Assembly (NCBI RefSeq): GCF_003945595.2
Contig: NW_024104532.1
Location: forward strand, 7,191,501-7,255,500
Length of the DNA stretch: 64,000 nt
Reading direction: 5' to 3'
From: Pipra filicauda
Taxonomy: Eukaryota > Chordata > Aves > Passeriformes > Pipridae
The notes beneath the pieces were generated by a model, which did no database searches, was not told where the DNA came from, and saw only the letters and a list, made by a program, of their open reading frames with translations. A program made the translations under genes and the position numbers. This document shows positions 23,486 to 37,100 of this stretch, piece by piece. The number at the start of each line of letters is the position of its first letter. Position 1 is the stretch's first letter.

Positions 23486-26010
23486 TACTTTCCAAACTGC
23501 AAATGAGGAAAAAAGGGAGGTCAGGAAATGGATACCTTCTGCTGGATAGGGCAGCCTTTGATCTAATTTCCTGCTGATTCTGCTGAGGAAATTGATGGTG
23601 AGAAGATAAGAAGGACTGTTCTTCCTTTCTGGTTCTTTTATTAATAGCAATTGTGATAGAATGGACTTTTTGATATGCAAAGAAAATGCTGGTCAAAGCA
23701 AACCCCTTCTGAATAATAATTTAAAAAAATGCACTTGTGATGATTCATGGCAAAGTGAATATGCTTGACTGAGGGTTGGAGGATGTTTAGTCAGTCTGAG
23801 AAATTTCCAAAGAGGATTGCTTGCCACTGTAATGAGGGAGGGTGATTGACAATATTGTGTATTGTTTCACCTTTCACAGGAAATGTAGGTTAAATGTGAA
23901 ATGCCACAATCACATTTAATACAGTATATACCTCTGGAGGAAAAAAAAAAAGGTGATAAGCCCAAAGTGGTTTTCCTTGTCCATCCCTGGCACATCCAGC
24001 ACTTGTTGAATTTGGAGTGCAAATTCTTAGTGAAAGGGTTTTTTGTGTTCTCAGCTACACCTGCCATAAGTGAATCAGTGCCTCCTGGATGGACTGCATG
24101 GACCTTTCTGCTCTCAGACAGCAAAAATTAAATTAAGGCAACTGTTGCAGTGTTACACTACTTCAATAGCAGGAGGCTTAATTTAGCCTGATTGAAATTG
24201 GACCAATTAAACCAATATTTTAGAAGCAGGGATCGAAGATTTCCAAATGATTTTTTAGCTGGGGCAGAACTTCAAGCAATCCTCTACCACTTTTTTAAAG
24301 TGACAAGGAGTAGGCAATGAAGGGATTACTAAAATTGTTTTTCCACCTGTCATCCTTAAACCTTACAGAAAAGAACAGCATCGAGTCTGTTTTGTGATGT
24401 ATGAATAAAAGTGAAGTTGTGACATCTGGTAAATATGGAGTGAAAACAGACATGTGGAAAGGGAGGATTTGTAAGGAACAGCCTGTTTCAAGAGCCAAAG
24501 TTTTCTGAGTCATCATAATGGCCTTATATGTATGTGAGTGTGTCCCCATGCATAGATGTGGATGAAGCCCCATTTGTCATTTACTGCTTGGTGCAATTTT
24601 GCAATTCCACAGCAAACCCTATTTTGCAACATGTTCTGAATTTACAGTTCATTTTATTGCATGAACATGTACAACGCTTACATAAAATGTAAAATAATGT
24701 TATTAAATTTTTTAAAAAAAAGGGGTGAGAGGGGAATTGGACAGAAGAAATAGAATGTCTTCCAAAAGGGATAATCTGTGGAGAGACAGAGACTGGTTTG
24801 AAAGTTTATTTTCTAGACTTTGGTGAATAATTTCCTGTGCTCTAGAAAGAGGTGGGTTTTGGTGAGTGTATATGTATGAACGATCTGGGAAAAGAGAGCA
24901 TTGGTTTAAATCTACATGGTTACTTGCTAATGTTGATTTTTAATTATTTCTAATTCATACCTGTTTCAATAGAGGAGAGAAAGACAAAATAGCTGAAATA
25001 GTCCTTGGTTATATACATGCAACATACCAATCATAGTTCCGTGATAAATAATGATGTTTATTTAATAACAGCTAACAAATATTGAATATAACACATATTA
25101 AAAAAAGCTCATATTACAGAGGTAGAAAACCTTTTCCTTTTGTTTGAACATATATTGGAACATGTGAATAGAATTGCAGATTGTTATGATGAGTCTGATA
25201 TTTAAAATCATGCTACGTGAGACACTTAAATTATTACGAAGAAAAGAGGAAGATTCCTTTTGGCTGTTGAAAATACGTGATCACTCAGGTGCCAGAAATT
25301 TAAGCAAAGTACAGCGTTTTAACTGCGTATTTTTCTAATAATAGTTTCATTCTGACGTTGACTGTCCTTTTCACTATTTTCAAGGACTATCGATGGATTC
25401 AGTGTTGGAACAAACAATTCCAACGTTGTACAGAAGCTCTGAGATTCATTGTGTCTCAAAGCAGAACTGTGAAAATCAAGGGGCACTGGTCAGGGATGAA
25501 TTGGCAAGATGCAGGACAAGTAAGGACTAAAAAAAAATTGGTTTGCCTAAGCTGGGCTGAAATCTCTCCACTTCTAGTGAAGTGTATGTGTGTCTGTGGT
25601 GTCTTCACAGGCCATCTTTGCCTCTTATCTATTTCCTGACAGAAAGAGAGCCAGCAGATAGATTTGAGAGCAGTAGATAAAGCTACAGCATATTAAAGAG
25701 AAGATTCAGCTGTTCAGGACTATGGGTGCTCTACCTGCAGTTCCCTAAGCGCTTTTCTTAGAAGAGGTACCTGAATGTCAGGGGTTGACACCCAAGGAAT
25801 TTAAGTAACATTTGTCAGTAAAAACACTATTAGGATGGAAGGCACTACAAGTAAGAGAGCCAGATGATCAGAAATGGTTTCTTCTTGTTTCCTTTCATTG
25901 TTTTTATTTCATAAAATGAGTTTAGCATTCATTAAAGACAATGCTTAACAAGATGAGACGCTTGGGTTTTTTGCTTTGTGGCTGGTTGTTTCTCTGTTGT
26001 TCTTGTTCTT

Positions 26011-26068
26011 AGGGTTTTTTTGTTTGTTTGGGGTTTTGTTTTCAGGTTTTTTGAGGGGGGAGGTGGAC
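26011..26068. repeat. G/T-rich low-complexity tract
   Basis: A run of GTTTG, GGGGTTTTG and GAGGGGGG words, almost pure G/T on the plus strand. It is the complement type of the A/C tracts at 20876 and 21531. Confidence 0.8.
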
Positions 26069-26559
26069 AATGGGTTTTGCTGTTTGTTTGGTTTTTAACC
26101 AGCAAACAGTCTAGCTGCTCCATGCCAACCTTCCTCAGGGTATCAATACTGATGTGGCTTGGTATGCTAAAAGAGTAGCATTATCTGTTATTCTGTCACA
26201 TGTGTAGTCACGTAAAGCACCTTAAGTATTTATTCTTGGTTGGTAATTGCATTTTATATTTTTCTGACCTTAAGAAACTTCCTGATCCTTAAGAAATTCG
26301 TATATGACTTTGAGATGTTTTTGGATTTAGAAGTCTACAGGCTTCCAGATAACATGCAAATATTATGAGGACAGGGTCCATGTGTAAATAAGAGCTATTT
26401 TAGTTCATTCTTACGGAGTACTTCAACAGAAAAGACTGAATGCATGTAGAATGTATTTAGAAAACAATTTTGCCCTTGAGAAGTTGTAGAGACTTCAAAA
26501 AGGACGGGAAGTAAGGAGAGCTCATTACAGTGATATGAATTACACTTATATCAGATTGG

Positions 26560-26960
26560 CTGGAAAACAAATGGCTGCGTTTGCCTTTTGCTGCTGTTGT
26601 GCATTTCAATGATCACTTGCTGCATTAACATTGCAACTGAACTGCTGCAAAGCAATTTGTGTATAGTCCCAAATAATCAGGAATCCTAAATCTAGCTAAT
26701 GGCAGTATTAGTCACACAATTCCAAACTTCATGGATTAAGAAGCACTGCTGGATATAGAGGGATATTTATGCAATTGAAATGTTCAAATGTCAGTCACTG
26801 GAGTTCAGTTCAGTTTTCTTTGACATTCATTCCTATTCCTCATAAAAAGATTTGTAGTTGATTTAAGGTAATTAAGTACATCTTTAATAGCTTAAATACA
26901 AGTGCCAACTTTGCTGCATATAACTGCAAGGGCTATAAATGTCTTTTCCTCTAAATTCAG
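26560..26960. promoter_or_regulatory. Candidate conserved noncoding element
   Basis: Even-textured AT-rich sequence free of simple repeats, with recurrent developmental-factor words such as TTGTGCATTTCAATG, AATAATCAG, CTAGCTAATGG and GGTAATTAAG. The texture resembles conserved enhancers. No alignment is available, so this is a guess from composition. Confidence 0.2.
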
Positions 26961-29900
26961 GAAATTTGTTGGTGAAGTATTCATTTGGTAAGAAAAATGT
27001 GAGATTTTAAGTGTTAGGATACTTCTTGTGGTTGTCTCCATCCATTTGTACTTCAATTTCTGACCACCATCACTCTCAAAGTGGTTTCTTCAGACTCTGA
27101 GGGAGAATTAGCTACCACATCAAAATTTCTTTCCTATTAGTTTTTCAGTTTTAAAGTAACACTCTTTTGTTTTGCATCTGTTGTTTGTTGTTCCTCTGCT
27201 TCACCGAGTGGTGGTTGCATTTTCGATGGCAGGTTTAATGATCCTTTGATGTAGCAGAGCAGTGGTTGGTTTGCAAAGCAGTTAGCTTGAATCTTAGTTT
27301 GAAACGTCATATTAGCAGTATTTACAATTCATGTTTAACTGAAAGACATAGGAGAAAACTAAGCTAGTTTTAAAGACAATTTTAAATGAGTTACTGATAA
27401 TGTCTAACTGTCAGCCTAGTCTCCTAAAAATGTCAGAACACACTAAAGTAAGTTTAAAGAAAGAAAAAAGAAATCTGAATTTACAGCACGACATGTTCTT
27501 TTTTTTTTTTTCTGGAAAAGAGAAATAGCAAAATCAAAATATGTGAAAATGAAGAATGATAAGACTTCAGTATAAATATTTCACAAATTACATAAACAGT
27601 TGCTAGATAGGCAATCTGCTCATGTTTTATGCCTTGTAATAAATTTTTGCTAGATTGTTTCTAACCAACAGAAGGAGAATGACAATAGGAAAAATTGCAG
27701 AGGGCTAATTCATCTGCTATTAAAAGTGCACTGCTATTCCCACAGTTGTGTTATGAAATGTATCCCTTAGTTAAGGGGGTAGTACTAAAGATCAGTTATT
27801 CAATATTAGAATAGCATGATTACCAGGCAGCTCTGTCAGCCTTGCAGGGGCAAAAATACTGCTGCTTGTTACAAATGCAATATAGTGTGGATTAAATGGG
27901 CATAAAAAAAGCTTTAGGAATATCACTGTACTTTCACCATTGAAATACTGTGTCATAAAACACAGCTAACATTGAAGCACACAGCTAAATATTCTCCTTG
28001 GGCTGCTTATTTTCTCTTCAAAACCTTGTGTTAAAGCAATCCTTGTTTTATTTGCAGTTGCTCACAAGTGTGGGTAAATACGATGATTGGTGTATAATAT
28101 AAAAATCAGAAGCATTCCCTGGGTGGTCTGTCCATTATCCACGAGGCACTCAGGAGTCTGAGCTCCAGGTATTTGTGCCTCCCTTGCTCACAGGGCAGGG
28201 CTTGCATGGACTGCAGGATCAGTCTGGGACCAGCAGTGCTGACAAAGGTCATCAAAACTTACAGGAAAGGAAACCCTCAGTGCTTGCTGACTGAGCACTG
28301 AATTGCTAATGAATAGTGTTTTGGGGGGTTGTTTTTTTGCTGTGGACAGAATTAATCTTCAGGGCTAATTTGTGCTGTATATAGTTATGAAGTGATATGA
28401 CTGGTTTGGTCAAACATATGTTTTTTATTTCTAATCTGCTTAAAAATTATTGTCTTTATCAAAAGCCACAAAGAGAAGGATTCTGACCTCGAGATACCTG
28501 TTGTTGCAGGGCACACAAAGTTTGGGTGTTTAATTGACAAGACACTGAGCCAACCATTTGAGACTGTAGTTCATATCACCTTTATATTTCCTGCCCTGAG
28601 CTGATACCTATGTAACAAGGAGAAATTAATTCCATGTGAATCTTACCAGTATTTTCATGTTCTTCTGAAGCCTGACTTTGTGATAGAAGTGTCACTGTTG
28701 GTTTATATATGTTTTTTTTAAGATATTCGGAAACAAAAGAATATTTTTTTTTCTAGAGCTGAATGGAAGTTTGAAGAGTTTACCACTTAGAATTGGTCAA
28801 GGGAAAAAAGGCAGTTAGCTAAAATGCAGGTATTTCTAAAAAGGCAGCTTCTCTTCTGGCATTACCACCTTCAAATGATGTGCCCACTGAGAGCAGCTTA
28901 GTTTGATGTAGCCACTTTCATAAAAGCTGATTTGGGATTTAGACTTTAAGGAAGCCTTCAAAAATGGAATATAAAATAAGAAATAAAAAACAATTCTGAG
29001 GGTGTACTACAAAGATTTTTTTTACGTGATCCTACTTTATTTCTCATCTGAGAAGCACTTAAAATTTTTTTCAAGTATTACTTAAAGAATACAAAATCAG
29101 TTGACTATGTGATGTCAGAAGTTGGTGTTTCAATAACTAGACACATTCCTTAGACTGTCAAAAGCTCAGCCTCTGACCTTTTACCTTTTTCAGCTCATTA
29201 GAGGCATGTATTTATTTATTGTAGATTGCCTAGTTAGCTTTGGGTTTTGCATCTTGTCAGGCTGTGTTACATAGAACTGGGAGGCATTCAAACAAAAACT
29301 GTGGTTGTACACACTGGTACTCTTGTTTTTGGCTGTTCCAATTTGAGGGAATTGCTGAATTCCCCTGTGACAGAAGGCAGGATGTTTTGATTATAATGAT
29401 ACATATATACAGACACATACTACACATTGATTTCTTCACTAGTGCAATTGTTGTAGTTAGGATATAAAATTCCTTAAAATCTTTTCCAAAACCCAGCTGT
29501 TCTAATTACACTCATCTAGTATTTGGAATGAGATTTTTAACAGACTGAGGTAGCTGCTTAAATGACACTTTCACCATGGGTAAGCTCAGCCTCAAATCAC
29601 TCTATCACCCCGTAGCTCAACTGCATTTATCCTGTTCACTTTTAGGGACAAACACAGCTTACTCTGCTGGAAAGCATTGTACTGGTCTATGTGGAAAAAG
29701 CAAAGTATATGCAAAGCATTCGCCAGTTTTTCATAATTACAGGAGCTGCTTATCCAAAGGGCAAACTGTCCACAAAAGATACAGATCAAATACTTTCTCT
29801 TCCAATTGACATTTAACTTCATATTTTAGCAACTATGCTATTTCCATATGATACATTTTTATATGACATGTACACAAGAAAATATCATTTCTGCAGCACA

Positions 29901-30436
29901 ATAAATAGATGTTTTTTGAGCCGCTGACATTCTGGCTTAGAAACACTTGGAGAGAGGAGACTGAACCAAACCTAAAGACCAAGTCCAAAGATCTGAACCA
30001 CTAAATTTTATCCTATTTTTTCCCCACAAAATAAAGTAACTTGTGTGCGTATCTGTTAGGCTTTGTATGTTTGGCAGTTTGGGAGCCAACAGGTAGGAAA
30101 CATTAAAAAAAAAAAATCAATTATTAATTTAAAAAATTGTAATACCCAATGTATTGAAATATAGAAAGAAACTAACACGTGAAGAGTTCTAACAGATTTC
30201 TGGCAGAATTCAAATGAACAGCATTTCCTCCAACAGTGCTGGCCTATATCATAGAAGAGTCTAAAAAAGGCTTCAGTATTACTTATGGGGTTTTTTCTAT
30301 GGTTTAGTTCATTAGCTGCCATATAAAGCAACATGGGCTGCATCTTGCTTTCAGATTCAGCTCTTTGGCTATCAGCTTGCCATATTTATAAGGTTTCTGA
30401 ATTCTGGCTTCTTTTTGTTCCTAACAGGACCTGTAG
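26961..30436. other. Unique noncoding DNA
   Basis: AT-rich, with a T-run near 27497-27510 and a GC-richer patch around 28120-28260 that shows no trustworthy exon. No repeat family was recognised. Confidence 0.6.
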
Positions 30437-30515
30437 TCACAGAATCATAGAACAGTTTGAGTTGGAAGGGACCTTCAAGGTCGTCTAGTTGGAACCCCCC
30501 TGCCATTAGCAGGGA
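30437..30515 (-). mobile_element. CR1: CR1 LINE 3'-terminal remnant
   Basis: A short piece of CR1 3' end on the minus strand. On the plus strand it starts with two complement copies of the terminal repeat (CACAGAATCATAGAA), then GAGTTGGAAGGGACCTTCAA, GTCGTCTAGTTGGAAC and CCCCCCTGCCATTAGCAGGG. Similarity stops near 30515. Only about 80 bases remain, so this insertion was very short or has been cut by a later deletion. Confidence 0.93.
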
Positions 30516-30741
30516 GCCACGTGATTTGAAAAACAACTCACTGATGTGGCTCTTAGTGTCTGTAAGTTTTTGTGTGCATTTTTGGTGAGAAGACAGAAAC
30601 AAACCTAATATTTCAGTTCTATTCAGGATGAATTCCTGAAACCAACAAGCATCTTGTTCCTCTTTGATGCACGAGAACCAAACTGTCTGGTTTTCTTCAC
30701 CTTTTCATTTATTGATCAGCCTAGAAGAACCTTTTACAATT

Positions 30742-30822
30742 ATTAGACTTAACTCAAAGAGATCAGTTTCTCTAATGGATCTTAATAGACTTAACTCAAA
30801 GAAAACAGTTTCTCTAATGGAT
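30742..30822. repeat. 42-bp-period tandem duplication
   Basis: Copies at 30742-30780 and 30784-30822 share most of 39 bases, including TAGACTTAACTCAAAGA and CAGTTTCTCTAATGGAT. They differ by a few substitutions. The 42-bp period is a multiple of three, so a 66-codon open frame (30664-30864) runs through both copies and repeats RLNSKRSVSLMDLN as RLNSKKTVSLMDRA. The frame has no other coding evidence. Confidence 0.9.
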
Positions 30823-33800
30823 CGGGCTCTAAAAAAGGAGAGATCCAAAATTTTTGCAATTTAGGGTAAATCTGTATCTGAGTAACCACAGGTTCTGTTG
30901 AAAATCTCAGAGCAGAATTTTAGTGACACAGGCAAGACCACCTATGTTAATACAGAACACACACAAGATGAGGTATTGTAATTGGTATCAACCTGGAAGC
31001 TGGTGAATCCAGGAAAAGCAAGGATGACTTGAGGCTTAGAAGAAGTAGGGAAATGGAAAGGATCAAATAATAAAAGATGATAAAACTGAGCACAGGCATT
31101 GCCCTTTTGTGAGTAGCTTCCCTTCTACTTCACTAAGAACTTTATCTCTTTTAAAATGTTTCAGAAGGACTAGTGAAAAGTTTTTCCTTCTGCATTCAAA
31201 ATTATATATGATATTATTTTCAACACTTGTTCCCAGGAGAGTACAAGACATTATTAGGTTGCTGATAGGGCAAACTGAGCAGCACCACCTCACTGAGTCT
31301 TTGTGTGCAGTTGTTCCTCTTGAGTTAGAAACTTTCTAGCAATGGATGATCTTTTTTTGCTGCAGTTTTTGAACAGCAGACAGGAATTTACTGGGGGGAT
31401 TAAAGTTGTCCTGCCTCATTCTGCCCATTAGCATTGCAGAATATGGCACACAGAGTCATTTCTCAGCACCTGAATCACTGTCACAGCACGGTTCTGGTTT
31501 GTGACTGGAAATCCTAGATGCTCTGGTAACACAAATAATAACTACACAAAAAATTGTATCTTTTTTTATTAGATGTCATTTGAAATAGCCACTTCAATTA
31601 AGTAAGGAATAAGGAAGGACATCTTTCATCTTCTTCCTTACGCTGCTGGTAAAATGCAAAGCACAGTTTAAAGAGTAGAACTGAATATGTCAATCTTTCA
31701 TATCAACCTCCTGCTCAAGTGATTTTAGAAATGACTGTTTAAATTAAGGAAATAGGTTTTACCTGTCACCCACCCCTAGACCTTCTTACTGTTCCTATAG
31801 ACTTTTTCTTTTGCTTTTTCTCCATACACTTGATTGAAAAACCAACTGTGTTTCTGCCTTTTTGTATTCTAGGATTCTTTGACTCTTTACAAATGCCAGC
31901 AGTCACACAGCTGTGAAAGAATCTTTTGATATTCACATTTTTTTGTAATATAGAATTCAAATTTATTTTCACTCTATCTTTCATGCTTCTCAAGCTTTAA
32001 ATCCTGTAGAGAAAAAATAGAGATGTGAACACAGAAGAAAAAAAAAATCACCAGTTTGAACTCAAGACTGTAGCCAACTCAAGCAGTGAGAGTTATTTCA
32101 TTTGAGCAGAGGTGTGTGTGCATCTGTGATGAGAGAGATGGATGAAAGGAGATGAAAGTGGAGACAGAAGATCTATGTATGCACACATGTCAGAATGTGT
32201 ATTTTTTTATATTCTTCAAAATGTGTATAAAATTAAATTCTATGTGAAACAGAACTTTACATCATATAAATAACAGATCAAATAAGAGATATTAGGCCAA
32301 ATTAATCATTTGACTTAGTCTTCTATATCTACGGAGCATCTGTATGTAAAAAAAGAGTAGCTGCAACTGTTTATATTTTGTTCTATGTGCTGATTCCTAA
32401 TATTTGGTCACTCCCTTGACCAGTAAGTTAATTTTTCCTGTGGTTTTGAAGATGTCACTGTCATGCTCACAACCGTGGTAACTATTTTGGGGAGGGGAGC
32501 TTTTTTTTTTTTAATAGCTTTTCTGTCTGTGCAGACATAAAGTCCTATTTCCAGTTGCTGGAGCACAATGATGCATTGTAAGTAATAGAGTTTTTACTGA
32601 TTTACAGCAAGTTACTCTGAGGTAACAGGAAAAGTTTTCTACCACTACTATTTTAAGTGCAGTATAAGCCAAATTCATCAACACAGAATCCCATCTACCA
32701 CGTTATGTAAAATCTACTGGCTGTACTATTCCTCAGACAAGCTTGCTGTGCTATTTAGATCTCTTAACTCATTGAAACTTGTAATGTAAAGAGAAAAAAC
32801 CATTCTGCTTTCATATCACTCCATTTCAGGATTTTACTAGTCTAAAAGATTTCCCAAAAAAGTATTTCAGATGACAGATGACTTTGTGCCCCTTCTAAAT
32901 AGCATCAGTATCCAGTGTTGAGCAGAGGATTTTCTAAAGGCTATGGGGAAATTATGACTGAGGTACAAACACCTCATTTCTTTAATACTGATTTATGTCG
33001 TCTGTTCTTGTCTGGAAACAGCATCAAATTGGCCCAGGTGCATTGTCAGCTTGAATGAAAATGTGGGATCTGTATTAACTTTCTCAGCTAAGGACTCAGA
33101 TTTACATCATTTCTTTTAAGCCACAAGAGCTGAGAGGGGAGATGGAACCTGGGACAGCTTCTGAGCACAAGACAAAAATGGCAGGAGTGTCTTCTCACTG
33201 AAAAATATTTAGTGATGCACCTAAAATATTTCTGTGGGTATTTCTAGGGATACATGGCACAGTGTAAGCAAAGGGGTGTGCACCAGTAGTAGACAATTTT
33301 ACCTGTCTGGAGGGATGGGTATAACACACAGAGCATCTCACACAGTGATGCTGAGAGTCCTTTATAGCAAGGACTAAGTGTTGCTCCACCTCTGATGGCA
33401 AAATATACATTAAAAGATAGAAATTATTAAAAGATAGAGAACATTTTCCAGGCAAGTGACTCTATATGTAGTGTAACACTGCAATTCTTTAAAAGCACTT
33501 TAGGAGGGATATTAAATTAATGGTTCATAAAAACAGGGTGTTTCTGTCTGTGGTGGGAAAAAGCCTAATTTCCTAAGCACAATCCTTCAGCAGCAATAAC
33601 ATGGTTTGCCACTTACTTCAAATAAAAATAATTAAATTGTTCTTGGAATGTGCAGAGTTCATCTGAGCTTTTCAATCTCTGAGTACCAATAGAAGTCGTG
33701 TTTTCTGTGATACTGTTACTAGAGAAGGGGGAAAAATGGAAGCAGGTAATGTCTGACTCTAAAAATCCTAATTTTTATTGCTCTAGGTTGTCAGAAAATC

Positions 33801-33885
33801 CTTAGCAGGTCACATAGAAAAGGAATATTACATTACTTTATGGAACATTTTCTAGTTATCTAATATTCAAAAGGACACATTTCAT
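30823..33885. other. Unique noncoding DNA
   Basis: No gene was seen. A short direct repeat of ATTAAAAGATAGA with a 17-bp period lies at 33409-33440. T- and A-runs are scattered through the stretch. Confidence 0.6.
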
Positions 33886-34101
33886 TTAGATTGGACAGGA
33901 GGAAAAAACTTTTCGTGGTGAGGGTGGTGAGACACTGGAACAGGCTGTTGGGAAAAGCTGTGGATGCCCCATTCCTGGAGGAATTGTTGGATGGGACTCT
34001 GAGCAACCTGGTCAAGTGAAAGGTGCCCCTGCCCAGGGGAGGAAGGTTGGAACAAGACAGTCTTTTAAGTTCCTTCCACCCAAACCATCTAATGATTCTA
34101 A
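33886..34101 (+). mobile_element. CR1: CR1 LINE, 5'-truncated 3' end
   Basis: CR1 3' end on the plus strand. It carries TTAGATTGGACAGGAGGAAA, GAGACACTGGAACAGGCTG, CATTCCTGGAGGA, AAGGTTGGAACAAGA and TTCCTTCCACCCAAACCAT, and ends in AATGATTCTAA, the single remaining terminal repeat unit. About 215 bases survive. Many substitutions from the usual consensus suggest an old copy. It faces the opposite way to the remnant at 30437-30515. Confidence 0.93.
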
Positions 34102-37100
34102 GCTGTTGATGTGTTGTCAGTACTAATGGGAAATGGAGTGGTAACTGCCTCTAGAGTTGGTCAAAATACTGGATTCTCTTTTACTGTTTTTTAATAGGAA
34201 TAAGAACAATATGTGATTCTCATTACTTACAAGTATTTTAGCAAAAGAGTTCTGCAGGACTAAATCCTGAAATCTAAATAAGATGTTACTTATGTATTGC
34301 TCCCTACTTGATATATCCTAAAGTCACAATAGTCTTTCTTGCAAGTATGTCACTCATGGGCAGATTTTATCCATCTTGAAATGAGCTAATATGCAGTTTT
34401 TAATCTCCAATTAATTTCAATTCATAAATCCTGAACTCCAGCAAAAATTATTAATAATTAACAAAAAATATGAAATTACACACTATTAAGCTTTTCTCAC
34501 TTGTACTTAATTTGAAAAAAATTATCTCATACTTCTTTGGGTTTTGGGTTTTTTTTTGCCTTTTCCATGGTCTCTGGACAAGTTGGTGCAAAGTGTCTTG
34601 TGTCCACCTCCCTGAAAACTCCCACCCCTTGAAGCAGACTGGTTGCATCAATCTTGCAGGACCTCCTTCTGTCCATCCTCAATATCCAGTGTCACTATTT
34701 CCTTTTATAGCAACTTCCTATGAGCTTTGCAGTCCTTGTATTAATCTCTGTATTTCCAGTAGCACTGTGTGGCAGTATCTCAGTGCTCCTCTTACATCCA
34801 GATGCATTATCTGGCTTCTGATTGGTGTGTCTAAAACTCACATCTCGAATTACACTGATTTAGGGATTCCAAATCAGGTAGAGAAGTTTCATCAGGTCAG
34901 ACTGATAAAAACCACAGAGATTGAAATGGGAAATGGGAGGAATGTTGTCTTACTATCTAGGAGGGGATTACATTTTGTGTGATTATCTGGGATTCTGCCC
35001 AATCCTGTGATACTGCAGGGATGCTCTTGCCTTTTTTTTTTCCCCTACTACACCATATAATATTTTCAGCTGTTGGTTTTGGACTTGATTTGAACTTTAT
35101 TATAAGATGTGTAGCTGCAAAGCATTACTGACTGCAAGGTATATGGTCTGTGGAACACTTTGAACTAAGTATTTACTGCTTGTCTTTGATCAAAGGAGAG
35201 TGATATTTCAATAACTTGGGTGGCCTCTGGTTCTGACTTTATATGTTCTTAATTACTCTACATTTAAGTATACCAAGATTATTGTTACCTCTTGCTGTGT
35301 TTTCAGAGTACTCCATTCCTTGTTCTTTTTCACTCTATAAAGCAGGGTAAAAAAAAAAAAGAAAAGAAAAAACAAAACCTTTCATTTATATTGTTTAATT
35401 TCCTTTGCAAAATCCAGTTCATTAAGATTTTGTTCATTTCACTTTTCTGCAAAGCTTTCTGACAAATTCTTTTTAATTATTTCTTCTTTGGTACTTTGTA
35501 GTTTCACTGCTTTTTCTTGACATACCATTTGAAAAGCACACTGTGGACCTTCTGTGTTTCCACTTTGGAATGCAAACCCCAGATAGCATTGGAGCCTTGG
35601 TCTTGCAGGAATTCAGCATTTGTTCATGTTCACATAAAATAAGATTAATTTTCCTTGCTCAAGTCACTGGCTCCTTATCTAGTTATTACTTCTGTAGTTT
35701 GACTCCCTTAAATTTGAAACCTCAGATATTGGTTTGTCTGCTTTGAAATTCTGAGTTATCTTGTAGTTAGAATTTCAAGTTTGTTTTTTGTTAACAGTAA
35801 AACACAAAATATACTGAAAGACTAAGAAAAACACACTCCTGAAGAATAATATTTTTTGAACAACTGATATTAACCTTTTTTTCAGAATTTGAATTTAAAG
35901 ATTTTTTTTTTTTTTTTTCACAATAGATCACAAGGGGCAAGTACTATTTATTGTTTCAGAGGTGAAATGTAGATCAGATCCAAATCTGCCCTGGCTGTAA
36001 CTGCCAGCTGAGTAAATCCCAACGTTTGCCTTGGGTGGAATGATAGAGGAAACAACACTTTTTTGATGTTTGATATTTCAAGAATCTGCTTACGTTATTC
36101 TTTTGTAAGTTGAATTCCAGGAGCAGTAGTGATTGCTGAGGGAAGATTCATTTAAAACTTGGGGGCATAACTGGGATTCTTTCTAGGTATTTGGGTGGGC
36201 TTTGAGCCAGGCCAATTACCTACATGAGGGATATGCATACGCTGAGGGGATCTCAAGGCAGCAGGAACCCCTCGATAGAGAATATAGAGGTTATGAGAAG
36301 CAAAATGTACAAAATGTATGAAATCTGACTTGCCAAATTTGCTAATTATAGATGCCATATGCATTTCTTACCTCGTGTCTTGCTGAAGATGAAGTGAATG
36401 TTAAGTCATCGTGACATGAGGCAGCACAGAAGCGCTTCAAAACCTTACGAGTTCCCAAGCAGTACAAGAGGAATTAGTCACCCTTTAGTCACCAGTGCTT
36501 CCTGGTTGTATAATACATGGTTAGGCACAACATGGCTAAGAAATACCTTTCTTGTCTAAAGTATTTGTCTAATCCATCATTTCCAGCTGTCTGCTATCTT
36601 ATCTTTTGACCCCTCTGTCACACTGCTAATAGGATTTTTATAAAGCAGCACAGCACTGGACTTCAGAGCTCAACAGATTAGTTCATGGGCTTTCATCTCT
36701 GGAACACAGTTCAAATTCAGCACTGACCAAGTGTACCATAATCCTCCTCTGGGCATTCTCATTGAAAAAGCAAGTAAAGGCTATCCTATCTTATATAACT
36801 CAACTGGAAGCTCCTCCATAAAAGTGTCATTGCCTAACTCAGACCTACAGCCTTTTTTAAAATTTTTTTTAATTGTAATTAAAAGATATCAGGCAAGCTT
36901 TGCAATGAATTTCTTTTTCCTGAGTGTCTGCAGATACCAACTATAGTCTATCAGAATTTAACAGATTTGCAAAAAAAGTTTACAGTTTTCACCTTGAAAT
37001 CTAATGAAACCAAAACATTAGATATATTAGGACAAACATTTTAAAAAAAAATGGTTTATCTTGATTTCGATTTTGTATTTTTCTATTTTTAAACTCTATG

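Larger units (their letters stand above)
21612..26010. other. Unique noncoding DNA
   Basis: An 18-base poly-T lies at 22424-22441. A purine-rich strand covers about 23438-23525, including 24 uninterrupted purines at 23462-23485. That tract explains the Ser/Pro/Leu-rich minus-strand open frames at 23286-23696, which I do not regard as a gene. An A-run lies at 23940-23951. No transposon or RNA gene was recognised. Confidence 0.6.

Noticed and set aside
23286..23696. 136- and 116-codon overlapping minus-strand open frames
   Set aside because: Their Ser/Pro/Leu-rich translations come from the purine-rich plus strand at 23438-23525. No family resemblance was seen.
30437..34101. Two opposed CR1 fragments as a possible composite element
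   Set aside because: They are different-length, independently truncated 3' ends with no shared boundaries, so they are best read as separate insertions.
34470..34982. 170-codon plus-strand open frame, the longest in the window
   Set aside because: It starts in poly-T-driven Phe/Leu-rich sequence and shows no domain, no splice context and no codon pattern. One frame of this length in 64 kb is compatible with chance.
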